A DNA stretch of 6,755 nt from Fervidobacterium sp. (lineage in GTDB: Bacteria > Thermotogota > Thermotogae > Thermotogales > Fervidobacteriaceae): NCBI GenBank assembly GCA_003522805.1, contig DPIB01000137.1:1-6755 (forward strand), given 5' to 3'. The position numbers and the translations under genes were made by a program. Positions 5,898 through 6,755 of this stretch are shown here, one piece after another (within the stretch, counting starts at the first letter, position 1; each line of letters opens with the position of its first letter). The notes beneath the pieces were generated by a model. The model saw only the letters and a program-made list of their open reading frames with translations. It was not told where the DNA came from and did no database searches.

Positions 5898-6628
5898 TTA
5901 ATTCCCTCCAAAATATATGTGTTGGGATCCCCTTCATATAATATTTTACCACTTTTCATCACAATTAGAACATCTCCAAGCCCTATAAATCTCTTTAGAG
6001 TCCTTGTTGCTAGGATTAGTATTCTCTTTTCAGAAATTTCTTTCAGTGTTTTTGTAACAAATTCAACGTGTTCATCATCTAAGTGGTCTAGTATACAGTC
6101 GAATATGAGTAGAGAAGAATTGCGGAGGGAAGAAATAAAAAGGAGAAGTCCTATCTTTTCAAGCACATAAAAGGAAGAGAGTGGGGTCTTTTCAAATTTG
6201 TACAATGCCTTTAGAACTCCAAACTCATCAAGCTCAGATGCGTACTTTTCTACGCTAAACTTAAAATCTTTTCCAAAGACAAGCTGAATGAGTTCTTTGA
6301 AACTCAAGTAATCAAGAGATTCCAAAAAGTTAGTATCTATGTATGTTACAAGTTGTCTAATTTCTTTCTCCTTATAGGAATTGGCATCCTTCCCGTCCAG
6401 GATTACTTCACCTGAATAACGAATGTCGGGGTATATTTCCTTATTCAAACGTGCAAGACTTCTTAGAAATGCAGATTTTCCGGAACCACGTGGACCGTAA
6501 AGAATAACTATGGTTCCACCATTCAACGAAATATTTAGGTTTTCAAATAAGATACTTTCACCCACTAAAGCTGTAAAATCTTTAACTTCCAATTGAGGTA
6601 TCTGCTCTTGATCAGCTTGTGCTTTCAT
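5894..6628 (-). CDS. degenerate ABC-type ATPase-like protein (PstB-like fold)
   Basis: ABC-family nucleotide-binding protein, 244 residues from the ATG at 6628, or 254 from a TTG at 6658; numbering below uses the longer form. Walker A is intact (GPRGSGKS, 55-62), and the following LARLN..YPDIRYSGEVILDG resembles the phosphate-importer ATPase PstB. The rest is eroded: the Q-loop Gln is Asp (D108), the LSGGQ signature reads LSSFY (160-164), Walker B keeps D187 (LLIFD) but the catalytic Glu is Cys (C188), and the H-loop His is Arg (R219). The reading frame is nonetheless intact, so it is a gene and not an obvious pseudogene. It probably binds ATP but is unlikely to hydrolyse it normally. No permease gene is visible alongside it. 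Neither start has a convincing ribosome site; the ATG is preferred because the ABC fold begins at about residue 22. Function unknown; PstB is not claimed. Confidence 0.8.
   Translation of the reverse strand: MKAQADQEQIPQLEVKDFTALVGESILFENLNISLNGGTIVILYGPRGSGKSAFLRSLARLNKEIYPDIRYSGEVILDGKDANSYKEKEIRQLVTYIDTNFLESLDYLSFKELIQLVFGKDFKFSVEKYASELDEFGVLKALYKFEKTPLSSFYVLEKIGLLLFISSLRNSSLLIFDCILDHLDDEHVEFVTKTLKEISEKRILILATRTLKRFIGLGDVLIVMKSGKILYEGDPNTYILEGIK
5904..5909 (-). promoter_or_regulatory. ribosome-binding site of the PfkB-like gene, inside the ABC-like gene
   Basis: GGAGGG on the minus strand lies six bases before the ATG at 5897 and within the last codons of the ABC-like gene. Together with the ATGA stop/start overlap it fixes the kinase start and indicates translational coupling. 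Confidence 0.75.
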
Positions 6629-6661
6629 AATATGCGAGCACAAAGATATCTTCTTCAAAAC

Positions 6662-6718
6662 TGGAGAGGAGTGTGCTCTTCCACCCTTTCTAAAGCTTGA
6701 CCTCTCGCCCCTTTAGAA
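6662..6718. other. two hairpins between the window edge and the ABC-like gene
   Basis: TTCTAAAG (6688-6695) pairs perfectly with CTTTAGAA (6711-6718) around a 15-nt loop. Next to it TGGAGAG (6662-6668) pairs with CTCTTCCA (6676-6683) with one bulged base and a 7-nt loop. No T-tract follows either on the minus strand, so they do not look like intrinsic terminators. They could be leader structures of the ABC-like transcript or chance folds. Confidence 0.35.
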
Positions 6719-6719
6719 G

Positions 6720-6755
6720 CTAGTCAGTCATGGCTTTTATCATTTTCCTGCAAGA
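6720..6755 (-). CDS. possible 3' end of an upstream gene (partial)
   Basis: One minus-strand frame stays open from the window edge through 11 codons (SCRKMIKAMTD) to a TAG at 6720. The two other frames stop even sooner, so if an upstream gene on this strand reaches here, this is its most extended reading. It would end about 60-90 nt before the ABC-like gene. The piece is far too short to identify, and it may simply be intergenic sequence. Confidence 0.2.
   Translation of the reverse strand, partial: SCRKMIKAMTD

Noticed and set aside
2657..6170. Plus-strand open frames opposite the aminotransferase, mtaB, CBS, kinase and ABC-like genes
   Set aside because: All overlap well-supported minus-strand genes and show no family motifs.
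5894..6628. Naming the ABC-like protein pstB
   Set aside because: The resemblance is limited to the Walker A region and its following segment; signature, Q-loop, Walker B Glu and H-loop are lost and no phosphate-transport genes adjoin.
6620..6660. Promoter with TATTAT and TTGAAG just before the ABC-like ATG
   Set aside because: The spacing is about 20 bp and transcription would start inside the coding region; too weak to call.

Overview
The window is moderately AT-rich bacterial DNA. It carries seven complete genes packed head to tail, all on the minus strand, so transcription runs from high to low coordinates. Read in that order they are: a degenerate ABC-type ATPase-like protein (about 6628-5894), a PfkB/1-phosphofructokinase-like sugar kinase (5897-4944), a two-CBS-domain protein (4942-4472), an MtaB-type radical-SAM tRNA methylthiotransferase (4472-3168), a class IV PLP aminotransferase (3196-2447), a short DciA-like (DUF721) protein (2459-2169) and DNA gyrase subunit B (2137-209). 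The gene order and the proteins resemble, from memory, the gyrB neighbourhood of Thermotoga maritima (about TM0827-TM0833). I therefore infer a member of the Thermotogota, probably not Thermotoga itself; the genus cannot be fixed from sequence alone.

Junctions are extremely tight: a 4-nt ATGA overlap (ABC/PfkB), a 1-nt gap (PfkB/CBS), a 1-nt TAATG overlap (CBS/MtaB), an 8- or 29-nt overlap (MtaB/aminotransferase), a 13-nt overlap (aminotransferase/DciA) and a 31-nt gap before gyrB with a perfect GGAGGTGA ribosome-binding site. This looks like one translationally coupled operon ending in gyrB. It combines DNA topology and replication (GyrB, DciA-like), tRNA modification (MtaB), amino-acid metabolism (aminotransferase) and an upstream trio of a nucleotide-binding-type protein, a kinase-type protein and a CBS protein.

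The most unusual content is in the upstream trio. The ABC protein keeps a perfect Walker A but has lost the Q-loop Gln, the LSGGQ signature, the catalytic Glu after Walker B and the H-loop His. The PfkB protein keeps the GSGD anion hole and catalytic Asp but departs from the family at its substrate/nucleotide-contact motifs. The CBS protein also lacks parts of the canonical ribose-binding motif. Together they could form a nucleotide-sensing or regulatory module rather than a transporter plus a glycolytic kinase; this is inference.

The two ends are non-coding or partial. Bases 1-208, downstream of gyrB, hold a 9-bp hairpin without a clear T-tract, then two compact GC-rich palindromes, the second of which abuts a possible start codon of a gene running off the window. 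Bases 6659-6755 hold two hairpins and perhaps the last codons of an upstream minus-strand gene. No RNA gene, CRISPR array or mobile element was recognised.
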